NCBI RefSeq assembly: GCF_026340095.1
Contig: NZ_JAPEPO010000004.1
Span: 42,691 to 106,690 of the forward strand
Reading direction: 5' to 3'
Length of the DNA: 64,000 bases
Origin: Streptomyces sp. NBC_01446
Lineage (GTDB): Bacteria; Actinomycetota; Actinomycetes; Streptomycetales; Streptomycetaceae
How positions within the stretch are numbered: the first letter of the stretch is position 1; each line of letters opens with the position of its first letter. Below the pieces are notes generated by a model. That model was not told where the DNA came from and searched no databases. It saw only the letters and a program-made list of their open reading frames with translations. The position numbers and the translations under genes are program-made. This document shows positions 8,314 through 17,231 of this stretch, piece by piece.

Positions 8314-9647
8314 TGGCCACGCTCGGCACTGCGGGCGTCGACCGGGGCGCCCTGCTGGAGCAGCTGCAGCGCTGGGGTCGTACAAGTCCCGAGATGCAGG
8401 GGATCATCCGGGTGCTGGGCGCTGCGCACGGCGGGAGCAGGGCCGAGGAGCTCGCATACGACCTGGCCAGGGTCCTGCTGATGCGCGCGGTGGGGGTGCA
8501 CGAGCGCCGGCTCGACGTCACGTGCGGCACCCTGCACGACGTACTGAACAGACTCTTGGGAGACCGGGAGGCGCTGCGCGGGGCAGGGAGCGCGGCACGC
8601 GGCGCCGCGGCGCGGGAGGCGGACCTACGGACGCTGGTCTCCGCCCTGGACGAGCTGCGGACGCTGGAACAGACGGTCACCTGGATGCTGGGCGACAGCG
8701 AGCACGATCTGCGGACGGCCGTACGCAGTCAACTTCAGACGGCGGCGGGCCCCTCGCGCTCGTCCGCTCCCGTGCCCGAGCCGAGTGCCCGGGCCGTCCG
8801 TCCCGGCGGCGCGGGCACCACCGCGCCGCGTCCGGCACCGGGGACCGGAGAGGCGGCCGTGGCGGCCGGCAGGCGCCTGTTCGAGGCGATCGAGGCGCAT
8901 CCGCCCGCGCCGAAGCGGGCCGGCCGCACCGGCCCCCACAAGCCGTACACGGCCGAGCAGTTGGGCCGGCAGTCGAAGGAGGTCAGCGCGGCGGCGCTGG
9001 CGTTGGTGGACGCCTTCCGGGCCGAGCACGGGGACCGGGCGGTCGCCGCCGCGGTCCGGAACATCCTGGCCGGTGCCGACGATCTGGTGGAGCGCAACCG
9101 GATGGCCATCGCGGTGCTGGTCGCCCATGGCCGGCTCAGGCCGGGACGTGCCGTCCCCCGGCGCGGGCCGCAGTATCGGGCCGGCGCCTATCAGGAGAAG
9201 GTGACCGGAACTCCCTTCGAATGCACCGGAGTTCTGCCCGCTCCGGTGGGGTCCTTCGAGACGGTCAGCATCGGCGGCATCGTCAACGGCTGGGTGCGGG
9301 AGGCAAAGCACACGCAGGCGCTGCTCTCGGAGTCGGGCCGCCCTCTGCGTGGCCGAGGCGGCCGGCCCTGGCAGCAGCACCGGACCGCGGACGTCGTGAC
9401 CGAGATGCGCGGGCAGCCGCCGCTGACGGCGCGTGAACTGATCGCCGGGTACGAGGAGAAGGCAGGCATGCCGCTCGCCGCCGAGATGGAGCGCCAGCTC
9501 GTCTTCGCCCAGGACAACGGGCTGTACGGGGTGGAGTGGGTCACCAACTCGCCGGAGCTCAGGGACGAGTTCGAGCGGATCTTTACCTCCGAGGTGGGCA
9601 CGCCCCGCTCGGCTGTGCGGATGTACTTCTCGGTGGTGAGGGACTGA
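8313..9647 (+). CDS. Putative toxin with C-terminal restriction-endonuclease-like (Tox-REase) domain
   Basis: The protein has 444 residues and is coupled to the gene before it (TGATG). The N-terminal 200 residues are helical and end in a Pro/Ala/Arg-rich stretch. The C-terminal part, from about residue 285, has GGIVNGWVREAKHTQ, with E330 and K332 as a candidate ExK pair. It then has a long helix and QLVFAQDNGLYGVEWVTN followed by ELRDEFERIF. This order (G...EAK, helix, then EW.....E....F) is what I know from Tox-REase-type domains of polymorphic toxins, which cleave DNA. The assignment is by eye; the upstream acidic residue of the PD-(D/E)xK site is not clear. No immunity gene is recognised next to it. 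Confidence 0.55.
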   Translation: MATLGTAGVDRGALLEQLQRWGRTSPEMQGIIRVLGAAHGGSRAEELAYDLARVLLMRAVGVHERRLDVTCGTLHDVLNRLLGDREALRGAGSAARGAAAREADLRTLVSALDELRTLEQTVTWMLGDSEHDLRTAVRSQLQTAAGPSRSSAPVPEPSARAVRPGGAGTTAPRPAPGTGEAAVAAGRRLFEAIEAHPPAPKRAGRTGPHKPYTAEQLGRQSKEVSAAALALVDAFRAEHGDRAVAAAVRNILAGADDLVERNRMAIAVLVAHGRLRPGRAVPRRGPQYRAGAYQEKVTGTPFECTGVLPAPVGSFETVSIGGIVNGWVREAKHTQALLSESGRPLRGRGGRPWQQHRTADVVTEMRGQPPLTARELIAGYEEKAGMPLAAEMERQLVFAQDNGLYGVEWVTNSPELRDEFERIFTSEVGTPRSAVRMYFSVVRD

Positions 9648-10141
9648 TGACCTCCTCCTCCCGGCTCGACGAGTTCCAGAGCCTGCCCGCGGCCATCATC
9701 ACCGACGGCCTGCTGGCCGTACCGCTGTTCGCGGTGCAGCGGCTATCGCTGAGCGAGCGCTACACGCTGCCGCCGATCGGGACCCCCTCGTTCCGGGCCG
9801 CGGTGGGCAACGCCACGGAGACGGCCTCCCTGACGGCCCTGCTCATCGGGCCCCAGCGGCATGCCTGGATGCAGGCCCTGAAGCTGATGGCCGACTTCGC
9901 CAAACGCGGCGGAGCCCTCGGCCGCTTCACCGGTGGCAGGTACGCGGGGCTGGTGCTCGCGACCCGGATGGCGGTGCGCATGAACATGCACGTGACCGAC
10001 CTGTCCTTCACGGCGTCGCCGCAACGCCTGGACACCACCGAGGTCACTATCGGACTGCATCAGGTGGCGCCGCCGGGTCCCGTCGACCTCCTCGTCGACG
10101 CGGGCGCCCTGGCGGCCTCGACCTTGACGGAGTTCCTGTGA
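9647..10141 (+). CDS. Probable baseplate or tail-hub assembly protein
   Basis: The protein has 164 residues. ATG 9647 overlaps the preceding TGA by one base, so translation is coupled; the open frame continues further upstream but only as a shadow. It is a mixed alpha/beta protein with no membrane segment (AVPLFAVQRLSLSERYTLPPIG, then VTDLSFTASPQRLDTTEVTIGLHQV). It sits just before the gpD-like spike in the order small protein, small protein, spike, gp25, J. This is the standard place for hub and wedge adaptors in contractile systems. Family not recognised with certainty. Confidence 0.5.
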   Translation: MTSSSRLDEFQSLPAAIITDGLLAVPLFAVQRLSLSERYTLPPIGTPSFRAAVGNATETASLTALLIGPQRHAWMQALKLMADFAKRGGALGRFTGGRYAGLVLATRMAVRMNMHVTDLSFTASPQRLDTTEVTIGLHQVAPPGPVDLLVDAGALAASTLTEFL

Positions 10142-10680
10142 CGCGCGTCCTGCCCGCCGGGTACAGCCCGCTGCCGTTCAACCCCGCGCTCGGCCTGCCC
10201 CAGCAGGTTCAGGTCACGGCCGGCGGCCGGGCCCTCACCGTCAGCCTCGTCGCCATGACCGCCGACCTCGTGGCCACACTGACCATGGAGCCCACCGCGC
10301 TGGTCGTGGAGGGGGCGCAGGAGGAGGCCCGCCGCCCGACGTCCGCCGCGGACGCCCGGGCGGCTCTGGCCGCGCCGCCGCCGGAGAGTCTGACGACCGC
10401 CGCCGTGCGGCCGTATGTCGTCGTCGTGGACGCGGGCAGGGTGATCGGCTCGGCGCCCGTCGTCGTGGGGCGCCCGATGCCGTTCGGGACTTCCGCGAGC
10501 AGCAGCCTGCTGCTCGAAGTCCTTTTCCTCGATCTCCGGCTCGCGGCCGGTTCGCTGGTACAGCCCGGTGACGTGGGCAGCCGCGTTCTGGCAGGCGTAC
10601 GGCTCCCGGCGGCCGACAGCCCGGTCCGGATCCGCCAGCCCGAGCACCCCGAAGGAGATCCATATGACCTTCTCGACTGA
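10138..10680 (+). CDS. Probable baseplate-associated protein
   Basis: The protein has 180 residues and starts at GTG 10138 in a GTGA overlap with the previous stop. It is mostly beta with an alanine-rich middle (residues 60-85). Near its end it carries LEVLFLDLRLAAGSLVQPGDVG and VLAGVRLPAADSPVRI. Its 3' end overlaps the start of the spike gene by 17 bp and contains that gene's ribosome binding site (GAAGGAG). Tight coupling suggests a structural partner of the spike. I do not recognise a named domain. Confidence 0.5.
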   Translation: MTRVLPAGYSPLPFNPALGLPQQVQVTAGGRALTVSLVAMTADLVATLTMEPTALVVEGAQEEARRPTSAADARAALAAPPPESLTTAAVRPYVVVVDAGRVIGSAPVVVGRPMPFGTSASSSLLLEVLFLDLRLAAGSLVQPGDVGSRVLAGVRLPAADSPVRIRQPEHPEGDPYDLLD

Positions 10681-12577
10681 CACGGCCGCCGGCCAGGTGG
10701 TCGGCTTCCAGGCCGGATGGGCCCTGGTCTTCCGCAAGGACAACGGCAAGGGCTTCCCGGACGAAAGCGCCCCCGCGCTCCGGCTGTCCCACGCCGACTA
10801 CCCGGCCGAGCTCGCGATCGAGGCCGACAACAACCTGCGCGGAGCGACGTTCGACATCACCGTGGACGGCATGCGGGACCGCGACTACGACGCGATCGCC
10901 CACGGCGAGTACATGCACGTGGAGATCCGTCTCGGCTGGTGGGATCGCGGACTGGGCTTCGTACAGGCGGCCCTAGCGGCCGTCGGAGCCGTCCTGCCGG
11001 GCGCCCCGGGAGGCGAGAAGGACGGCCTCGAGACGGTCCTGCACGGCCGGGTCCTCAGAGTGGAGCGCGCCCACGGCGAGTTCACCTACCGGGCCAGGTT
11101 CTCGGGCATCGACTCCGCCTTCCACCGCATGCGGTGCCGGAAGCCGCAGCATCCCATCAACCCCAAGCTGCGCACCGTGATCGGGTACGCGACGGAACTG
11201 TGCGTGACGGACACCGCGGTCGGTATCCCGGTCGACGGCGAGGGCCAGGACATTCCGGTCGAGCGCAAACTCGAGGCCGGCGCCGCCCAGTCCGTGGTGG
11301 AGCTCCTCGGGCAGGTGGCCCAGCTCACCCACGGCGGCCCCGAGCGGTTCAAGGTGCCGATGTTCCTGCGTCTGGGCCGGCTGCACGTGGGGCGCGCGAA
11401 GGGCAAGGTCAAGGACGGCCACCGCTGGGAACTGACACCGCAGACCGGGCTGGTGGAGAGCCGTCCGCTGATCGAGCCCGACCCGGACGCGATGCTGCTG
11501 GGCTCACCTTTCGCCACGCCGAAGGTGCGGCGCTTCATCCTCACCCTCCTCGGCCGCCCGGACATTGCCGTCGGCGACGTGGTACGCGCCGATCTGCCCA
11601 ACCCTTCGCCTGCCGGCCTGACCGGCACGCTGGCGACTTCGGCGATCGGCCCGCTGGGCGATGTCTTCACCGGCCCAAACGACCGAAACCCCCTCGACTA
11701 CACCGTCGTCGGCTTCGTGCACAAGCTTGGTCCGGCCACGGGCTTCGTCACCCGGCTCACCGTGCAGTGCGGGCCCGCCGACGACCGCCCGGCTCTGGGC
11801 ACGCGGTCGGGCAGCAGCGACGAGGCGTCCCGGCTCGCGGCCGCCCTCGCCGAAGAGCGCCGGCAGGCTGCGGCCGAGCGCCGCACCCACGAGGTGGGAA
11901 TGGTCCGCAGACAGGACGTCGCCGCCACCTTCCGCGACGGCCACGACGTCCCCGCCCAGTCGCTCGCCGTCGACGAAGGGCTGGCCGACACGCCCTCGCC
12001 CAACGTCCCGGCCCGGGCCGCGCCCTCGACCACACCCACCCAGCTGGTGGACAAGCCCTACCTCACCCCGTACGCCTACGGCGGGACGGGCCTCGTCGTG
12101 CCGCACTATCCCGGGATGCGCGTGATGAGCCTGCACTACCGGGAGGAGCTCCAGAACGCCGTCGTCGCCGGCGCGCTCTGGGAGGACGGCGCGGCACCGC
12201 GCTCCCACCTGGGCGACTGGTGGCTGAGTCTGCCGACGAACCTGGCTGGCACCGATGACTCGGGCGAGTCTGCCCCGGACCCGGCCTCCGCCCCCCGCCC
12301 CACTGGCCCGGCCAGCCACGACCTGATCAACGGACTGGGCAACCGGGTGATTCAGGTCGGCGGCCTGCGGATCACCGTCGGCCGGGGCCTGATGAAGCCC
12401 GTGGGCCAGCGCCCCGACGACGCCGCCGACGGGGAGCTCATCATCGAACACGCCGTCGCCAATGCCCGGATCAGCATAGACGGGCACGGCAACATCGAGA
12501 TCAGCACTGACGCCAACCTCACGCTGGCCGCCGAGAAGATCACTTTCCGTACGAACTCCGTCGTGGAGGTGCCCTGA
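10664..12577 (+). CDS. Baseplate spike protein (VgrG/gpD-like hub with OB-fold)
   Basis: The protein has 637 residues from ATG 10664 (AAGGAG seven bases upstream). Residues 1-330 look like the gp27/phage D hub: a D-R-D-Y motif, a conserved FSGIDSAFHRMR strand-helix region and a long run of strands. Residues about 465-515 (VVPHYPGMRVMSLHYREELQNAVVAG in pieces) resemble the OB-fold before the spike. The last 50 residues are short regular strands (HGNIEISTDANLTLAAEKI), as in a beta-helical needle. It would trimerise at the tube tip and pierce the target. It overlaps the gp25-like gene by one base. Confidence 0.75.
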   Translation: MTFSTDTAAGQVVGFQAGWALVFRKDNGKGFPDESAPALRLSHADYPAELAIEADNNLRGATFDITVDGMRDRDYDAIAHGEYMHVEIRLGWWDRGLGFVQAALAAVGAVLPGAPGGEKDGLETVLHGRVLRVERAHGEFTYRARFSGIDSAFHRMRCRKPQHPINPKLRTVIGYATELCVTDTAVGIPVDGEGQDIPVERKLEAGAAQSVVELLGQVAQLTHGGPERFKVPMFLRLGRLHVGRAKGKVKDGHRWELTPQTGLVESRPLIEPDPDAMLLGSPFATPKVRRFILTLLGRPDIAVGDVVRADLPNPSPAGLTGTLATSAIGPLGDVFTGPNDRNPLDYTVVGFVHKLGPATGFVTRLTVQCGPADDRPALGTRSGSSDEASRLAAALAEERRQAAAERRTHEVGMVRRQDVAATFRDGHDVPAQSLAVDEGLADTPSPNVPARAAPSTTPTQLVDKPYLTPYAYGGTGLVVPHYPGMRVMSLHYREELQNAVVAGALWEDGAAPRSHLGDWWLSLPTNLAGTDDSGESAPDPASAPRPTGPASHDLINGLGNRVIQVGGLRITVGRGLMKPVGQRPDDAADGELIIEHAVANARISIDGHGNIEISTDANLTLAAEKITFRTNSVVEVP

Positions 12578-13047
12578 TGCCGCCCGGTCCCCTCCTCGCC
12601 CCGTCCCCCGCGAGCGCGACGGCCCTCAAGCGCCGATGGCTGGGCCACGGCCTGGCCCTCGCACCGGTCGGAGCCGACAGCCTCGGGCACGATCTGGTTC
12701 TCGTCGGCGGGCGCGAACTCGCGCTGGTCGAGGGCGAGGAGAACCTGGCGCAGGACCTCGCCGTCGCGCTGCTCACTCCGCCCGGATCCGACCCGCTCCA
12801 CGTGCGCTTCGGTTTCGACGGGCTGCACGTCCTCACCCAGGGCCTCACCCCTCCCCTGGCCCTGGAGATGCTGCGGCTCTCCGTGCTGCGCACGGTCTCC
12901 GCCGACTCCCGGGTGGCCGAGGTGCTCGACCTCACCCTGGAGGAGACCGGCCCTGGCACCCGCCGCTGGAAGGTGAACGTCGTGGTGCGCACCGTGGTGG
13001 GCGGGGTTGTGGAGACGGTGATCGGTGAGGTCACGGCGGATGACTGA
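12577..13047 (+). CDS. Baseplate wedge protein, gp25-like
   Basis: The protein has 156 residues from ATG 12577. It follows the gp25/GPW pattern: NLAQDLAVALLTPPGSDPLHVRFGF (a long helix, then the TxPG...R...G turn), a helix, then the EVLDLTLEE and RRWKVNVVVRTV strands. In phage and CIS baseplates this protein joins the hub to the sheath and nucleates its assembly. It overlaps the baseplate J start by 8 bp. Family size fits. The fold call is by pattern, but the gene order (spike, gp25, J) supports it strongly. Confidence 0.75.
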   Translation: MPPGPLLAPSPASATALKRRWLGHGLALAPVGADSLGHDLVLVGGRELALVEGEENLAQDLAVALLTPPGSDPLHVRFGFDGLHVLTQGLTPPLALEMLRLSVLRTVSADSRVAEVLDLTLEETGPGTRRWKVNVVVRTVVGGVVETVIGEVTADD

Positions 13048-14494
13048 GAGCGTGCAGACGACGGACCTGGAGGACCTGGCGCGGATCAGCGGAACCGGCA
13101 AGGCCTTCGGGATCACGCCGGAGGGGTTCGTTCCGAAACCGCTGGCGCGGCTGCTGGACGAGAAGATGGCCGCGGCGCGGGTGCTGTTCGGATCCGACGT
13201 GGATCTGACAGCGGGCAGCGCGCTGCGCAAGATCCTGGAGATCGTCGCCCTGGAGGAGGCGCGGACCTGGGTGCATCTCGGGCTCGCCTACGAGGACACC
13301 CGGGTGAGCACGGCGGTCGGTGACGCCTTGTCCCGGCTGGGCGAGGAACTGGGGCTGCCCCGCCCGCACCACCGGGCGACCGGCCAGATCCGGCTCTCCC
13401 TCGCCCAGGACCTCCCGGCCGATGTCCCCCAGCTCCCCCTCCAGCGCGGCGCCCGCCTGCTCACGGACGGGGGCCTGGAGTTCTTCGTCGACCAGGACGT
13501 GTCTCTCAGCAACGCCGTCCGCCAGGCCACCGTCCCGGTGACCGCACTGGTGCCGGGGCCGGAGTCCGACATCGACCCGCTCGGCTCCCCGGCGGACCGG
13601 ATCGTGGGCTTCCGCCCGGAGGACCCCGGCACGGCGCTGCTGCGCCAACTGGCCGAACGCCTGGGCGCCCAGCCGGTGGTCGTCGAGCACACCACCGCGA
13701 CCAGCGGCGGTGCGACGTACTGGAGCGACGCTCGCTACCGCGATCTGCTGCTGTCCTACCCGCGCAACGTGTGGTCCCCCGACGCCGTGCGTCTGACCGT
13801 CGCCCTCGTTCCGGGCGTGCGCCAGGTGCTGGTGAAGGACCTCTACGGGGGGCTGGACATCAACCAGCCCATCTTCGGCAGCTTCACGTTCCTGGAGCGG
13901 CTCTTCTCCCAGGAGCGCAGCCTCGGCAATCCGTACTTCTTCACCGTCCTGGTGGCGCCTGAGGAAGGCGCCATCTGGGAGCAGCTGCACGCCCAGGTGG
14001 AGGCGGCCGTAGACCAGGTCCGGCCCATCGGCATCGCCCCGCAGATCGACCGGGCGCGACAGGTGAGCGTGGGATTCACCTGCACGATCTCGGTGGAGGG
14101 GCTGCCCATCCCGGTGGGGCCGGGGGCCACCGTCCAGGCCGCCCCCGAGGCCGTCGCGCTCAAGCAGCGCATCCTCGACCGGGTACGGCGCCGGCTGCTG
14201 GCCCTGGGCATCGGCGAGCCCGTGCGCTACAGCGAGGTGATGTGGGCGGTCATGGAGGAACCGGGGGTTGTGGACGCCCGGGACCTGGTGCTGCGGCGCT
14301 ATCCGCCCCAACTGTCCGCCGGTGAGCTGGCGGCCGCCGAGCCCGGCGAGGACCAGCCCGGCGCAGACCAGCCCGGCGGGAGCGGCACCGTCCCCCAGGC
14401 CCTCCGGCCGCTCCGGCCACTGGAGGACGTCCTCGTCGGCCCCACGGAGATCGCACAGCTCGTCGGCTCCCCGGACGACATCCGGATCGTGTGA
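13040..14494 (+). CDS. Baseplate J-like protein (wedge)
   Basis: The protein has 484 residues; ATG 13040 lies inside the end of the gp25-like gene. The helical N-terminus ends in DVDLTAGSALRKILE, followed by a helix with DALSRLGEELGLPR and GQIRLSL. A strand-rich middle (GARLLTDGGLEFFVDQDV) and a C-terminal domain with QVSVGFTCTISVEGLPIPVG follow. This is the gpJ/gp6 baseplate wedge architecture. The last 45 residues are acidic and glycine-rich. A 39-bp gap follows before the next gene, the largest in this part of the operon. Confidence 0.82.
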   Translation: MTESVQTTDLEDLARISGTGKAFGITPEGFVPKPLARLLDEKMAAARVLFGSDVDLTAGSALRKILEIVALEEARTWVHLGLAYEDTRVSTAVGDALSRLGEELGLPRPHHRATGQIRLSLAQDLPADVPQLPLQRGARLLTDGGLEFFVDQDVSLSNAVRQATVPVTALVPGPESDIDPLGSPADRIVGFRPEDPGTALLRQLAERLGAQPVVVEHTTATSGGATYWSDARYRDLLLSYPRNVWSPDAVRLTVALVPGVRQVLVKDLYGGLDINQPIFGSFTFLERLFSQERSLGNPYFFTVLVAPEEGAIWEQLHAQVEAAVDQVRPIGIAPQIDRARQVSVGFTCTISVEGLPIPVGPGATVQAAPEAVALKQRILDRVRRRLLALGIGEPVRYSEVMWAVMEEPGVVDARDLVLRRYPPQLSAGELAAAEPGEDQPGADQPGGSGTVPQALRPLRPLEDVLVGPTEIAQLVGSPDDIRIV

Positions 14495-14533
14495 GGCACG
14501 CATGCCGATGTCACCCGACCCGAGGGACCCCCG

Positions 14534-16840
14534 ATGACCCTGCCCGGCAACCGTCTGCTGACCGACTCCGGTCTCGAGAGCGCCCTCGCAGCGCTGCCTC
14601 CCGTATACGCGGCAGGCGCCCGCACCCGCCTCCTGCCGCTGAGCGGCGGCCGACTGTCGGTCCCGGAGCACATCCACGAGCCGCTGCTGCTGATGCGGCT
14701 GCGCACCCCACTGGCCGATCAGGCCATCGTCGTGAGCTGCGCGCAGACCGGCGCCGAGGAGCTGCCGCCGCTGGTCTTCGCCCCCTTCTCCGGCCCGGGC
14801 ACCCTGCTGCCGGTGCTGCTGCCCGCGCCGGAAGCCGAGATCACGGTCGCCGTCCACGAGGTAGCGGCGCCGCGCTGCCACGACCAGGTGCCGGACGAGA
14901 CGGCACACGGACCGGCCCTCGCCCAGGACCGGGCCGCGGAGCTCGTCGAAGGCGTCCTGCTGGAGGGGGTGCTCGCGCGGATCGTGTACCTGGCCTCGCT
15001 GGAGAAGCAGCGGATGCTCCGGCAGGCCAGGGAAATCGCCGCCTGCCGGCACGTCGGACTCGCCTTCTCGGGCGCTCTCGACTCGCTCGGCCGCGATCTC
15101 GGCGTGTACCGCCTGCCCGACGAGGACGACGACCGGTACCGCGGCCGCCTGAAGATCTTCACCTCCTGGCGGCTGCCGACCCCCGCCGGGCTGGGGCGGG
15201 CCCTCAACGGCCCGGGCGCGGACACGGACGGCAACACCGGGCTGCCGGGCGGCTTCGGGGTCACCGCGCGATTCCGCCTGGTGGAGGAGCAGAACCCGCT
15301 GGCCCTGGCCATCTGCCTGGTCGATGTCGGCCCCGGCGGGGCGGCCGTCCGCGCCCAGGTCCACGAACTGCTGCGCACCGTGTACCTACTCGACCTCGAC
15401 CAGCCGCTCCCGGCGCTGGTGCCGCCGGAGCAGCGCCGGGAGCTGGAGGATGTACGCCGGGTGCTGACCACCGAGGTGACCCGGCCCGCCGGCCCGCCCG
15501 AGGTGCGGCATCTGGCACCCTCCCTGGCGGTCTGCCTGGCCCGGATGGTCCGCCTGATGCGCGCGCTGGGCGATTCCGGTCCGGTGTCCCTGCTCCGCGC
15601 CCACGTGGAGAAAGCCGACCCGCTGCACGAACTGGGCCTGGGCGCGACACTCGGGCGGTTCGGCGCGCAGCGGCTGACAGCGATGGCCGCGGCCGTGGAC
15701 GGGCTGGCCCGGGCCAAGTCGGAGCTGTCGGCGCTGGCCGCGACACTGGTTCCCCGTCCTTTCGCCGAGGACCCGGTGGGGCGCTGGCTGGCCGAGCCGT
15801 GCGGGCTGCGCACCGTGCATCCGCTGACCGACGACGCCTTCTTCGTCTCCAGCCTGCCCATGGCGGGACTCGCCATCGACGGGCCGTCCCGGATGGCCGT
15901 CGCCGAACAGGCCGGCTACCAGGCCGGGCACCGGGCGGACGCGACCTGGGGCGGCCTCCACCCGCTGGCCGGCGAGGCCGCGCACCGGGCGGCGACGCGC
16001 TTCTCCGAGGCAGGTCTCGGTCCGGCCCCCGCGCAGATCACCGGCGATGCCCTGGCCACCTCCCTACAGGACCTCTCCGGGCGGACCGGAGTGACCCCGC
16101 CCGAGGCACTGGCCCCGCTCGTCGCGGGCGACCTGCTCGCCACCGACGGGGCGGCTTTCGCCGCACAGGTCCTCGACGTGGTCGTACTCGACCAGATCGT
16201 CGCCTATCCGTTCACCGTGGCCGAGCTCGGTGCCCTCGGCAGCGGCGAGGCGCTGCGCGGTGCCGTGGCCGCGCGGGCCGGACTCCTGCTGGACAGCGGC
16301 TTCTACAGCGTGTACGGAGTGTTCGACCGCGAGGCGCAGCGGGTGCTGATGCTGGCCGCGGTGAGCCTGCTGCCCGGCAGGCCCCCCAAGCCGGGCGAGG
16401 CGCCGCCCGCCGAGTTCCAGTGGCTCGTCACCGAGGTCCCCCGTCCGCCCCTGCCTGCCACCGACGACCTGCCGCTGTCCCTGGTCAACTCCTCCGGCGG
16501 ACGCATCCATGCCGTGGCGCAGCGCGAGGGGCTGGCCCTGTTGGTGTGCCTCGGCCATACCCGGCGCGGCCTGGCCGATCCCTACCAGGTGCGGGTTGAG
16601 CTGCCCGGCGACGCCCGTCTCGACCGCGAGCAGTACAGCTACGTGATGAACATCCTCGAAACCCTGTGTCCGCTGGGCATCGAGATCAACACCGTCGAAC
16701 TGCGGCGCGATCACGTCGACTTCGGGGCGGACGTGGCGGGCGATGCCTTCCCCACGCAGGACGCATCGCGCACGTACCGCCGCTACCGGCGCAGGCGCGA
16801 CGTGGGCAGCCATGCCGAGCGGCCGCTGAACGAGACGTAG
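14534..16840 (+). CDS. Large baseplate/tail protein
   Basis: The protein has 768 residues from ATG 14534. The N-terminal 210 residues contain a gpI-like feature (a helix with LDSLGRDLGVYRLPDEDDDRYRGRL, as seen where a tail protein docks to J). The middle is helical. The C-terminal 100 residues (SYVMNILETLCPLGIEINTVELRRD) are mixed alpha/beta. Placement directly after J matches phage I or T4 gp7/gp8-type components, but this protein is much longer than gpI. I see no enzyme motif or membrane segment. It is probably a wedge or fibre-anchoring component. Confidence 0.6.
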   Translation: MTLPGNRLLTDSGLESALAALPPVYAAGARTRLLPLSGGRLSVPEHIHEPLLLMRLRTPLADQAIVVSCAQTGAEELPPLVFAPFSGPGTLLPVLLPAPEAEITVAVHEVAAPRCHDQVPDETAHGPALAQDRAAELVEGVLLEGVLARIVYLASLEKQRMLRQAREIAACRHVGLAFSGALDSLGRDLGVYRLPDEDDDRYRGRLKIFTSWRLPTPAGLGRALNGPGADTDGNTGLPGGFGVTARFRLVEEQNPLALAICLVDVGPGGAAVRAQVHELLRTVYLLDLDQPLPALVPPEQRRELEDVRRVLTTEVTRPAGPPEVRHLAPSLAVCLARMVRLMRALGDSGPVSLLRAHVEKADPLHELGLGATLGRFGAQRLTAMAAAVDGLARAKSELSALAATLVPRPFAEDPVGRWLAEPCGLRTVHPLTDDAFFVSSLPMAGLAIDGPSRMAVAEQAGYQAGHRADATWGGLHPLAGEAAHRAATRFSEAGLGPAPAQITGDALATSLQDLSGRTGVTPPEALAPLVAGDLLATDGAAFAAQVLDVVVLDQIVAYPFTVAELGALGSGEALRGAVAARAGLLLDSGFYSVYGVFDREAQRVLMLAAVSLLPGRPPKPGEAPPAEFQWLVTEVPRPPLPATDDLPLSLVNSSGGRIHAVAQREGLALLVCLGHTRRGLADPYQVRVELPGDARLDREQYSYVMNILETLCPLGIEINTVELRRDHVDFGADVAGDAFPTQDASRTYRRYRRRRDVGSHAERPLNET

Positions 16841-16850
16841 GGAGAAGTCA

Positions 16851-17222
16851 TTGGCGGACGACAAGGTAGTGGTGGTGCGGGGCGGGATCACGGCGACCGC
16901 GAGCAAGGCGGCTCAGCCCAACGAACTCGTGGAAGGCGCCAACAGCGGGAAGTGGACCGCCGGAGAGGTGAAGGAGGTTGCCTCCAGCACGCTCAGCGTG
17001 GGAGGGGCGTTCGTGCTGCACGAGGCGACGTGCGAGTTCGGCTTCTCCGGGGCGAACTCCAGTGGTGTGGCTGTGGTCGGTGCATCGACCGTGACCCTGC
17101 AGGCGAGTAACCGCCGTCTGCGGGCCGACGGCCGGGGCGTCCTGCTCGACGGCGACACGGCCAAGGACAAGTACGGCAACACGCTGGCGGCCTCCTCGAC
17201 GGGGCCGCTCAGCTCCACCTGA
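16851..17222 (+). CDS. Small beta-rich protein, possible spike-tip (PAAR-like) protein
   Basis: The protein has 123 residues from TTG 16851 (GGAGA six bases upstream), 10 bp after the large baseplate gene. It is glycine-rich and regular, with GGAFVLHEATCEFGFSG and later ADGRGVLLDGDTAKDKYGN. Tip proteins of contractile systems have similar short strands and a GD...GN turn near the end, but the cysteine/histidine metal site of true PAAR proteins is not evident. It could instead be a small fibre or decoration protein. Its stop is only 9 bp from the convergent gene. Confidence 0.45.
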   Translation: MADDKVVVVRGGITATASKAAQPNELVEGANSGKWTAGEVKEVASSTLSVGGAFVLHEATCEFGFSGANSSGVAVVGASTVTLQASNRRLRADGRGVLLDGDTAKDKYGNTLAASSTGPLSST

Positions 17223-17231
17223 CCGTACGGA

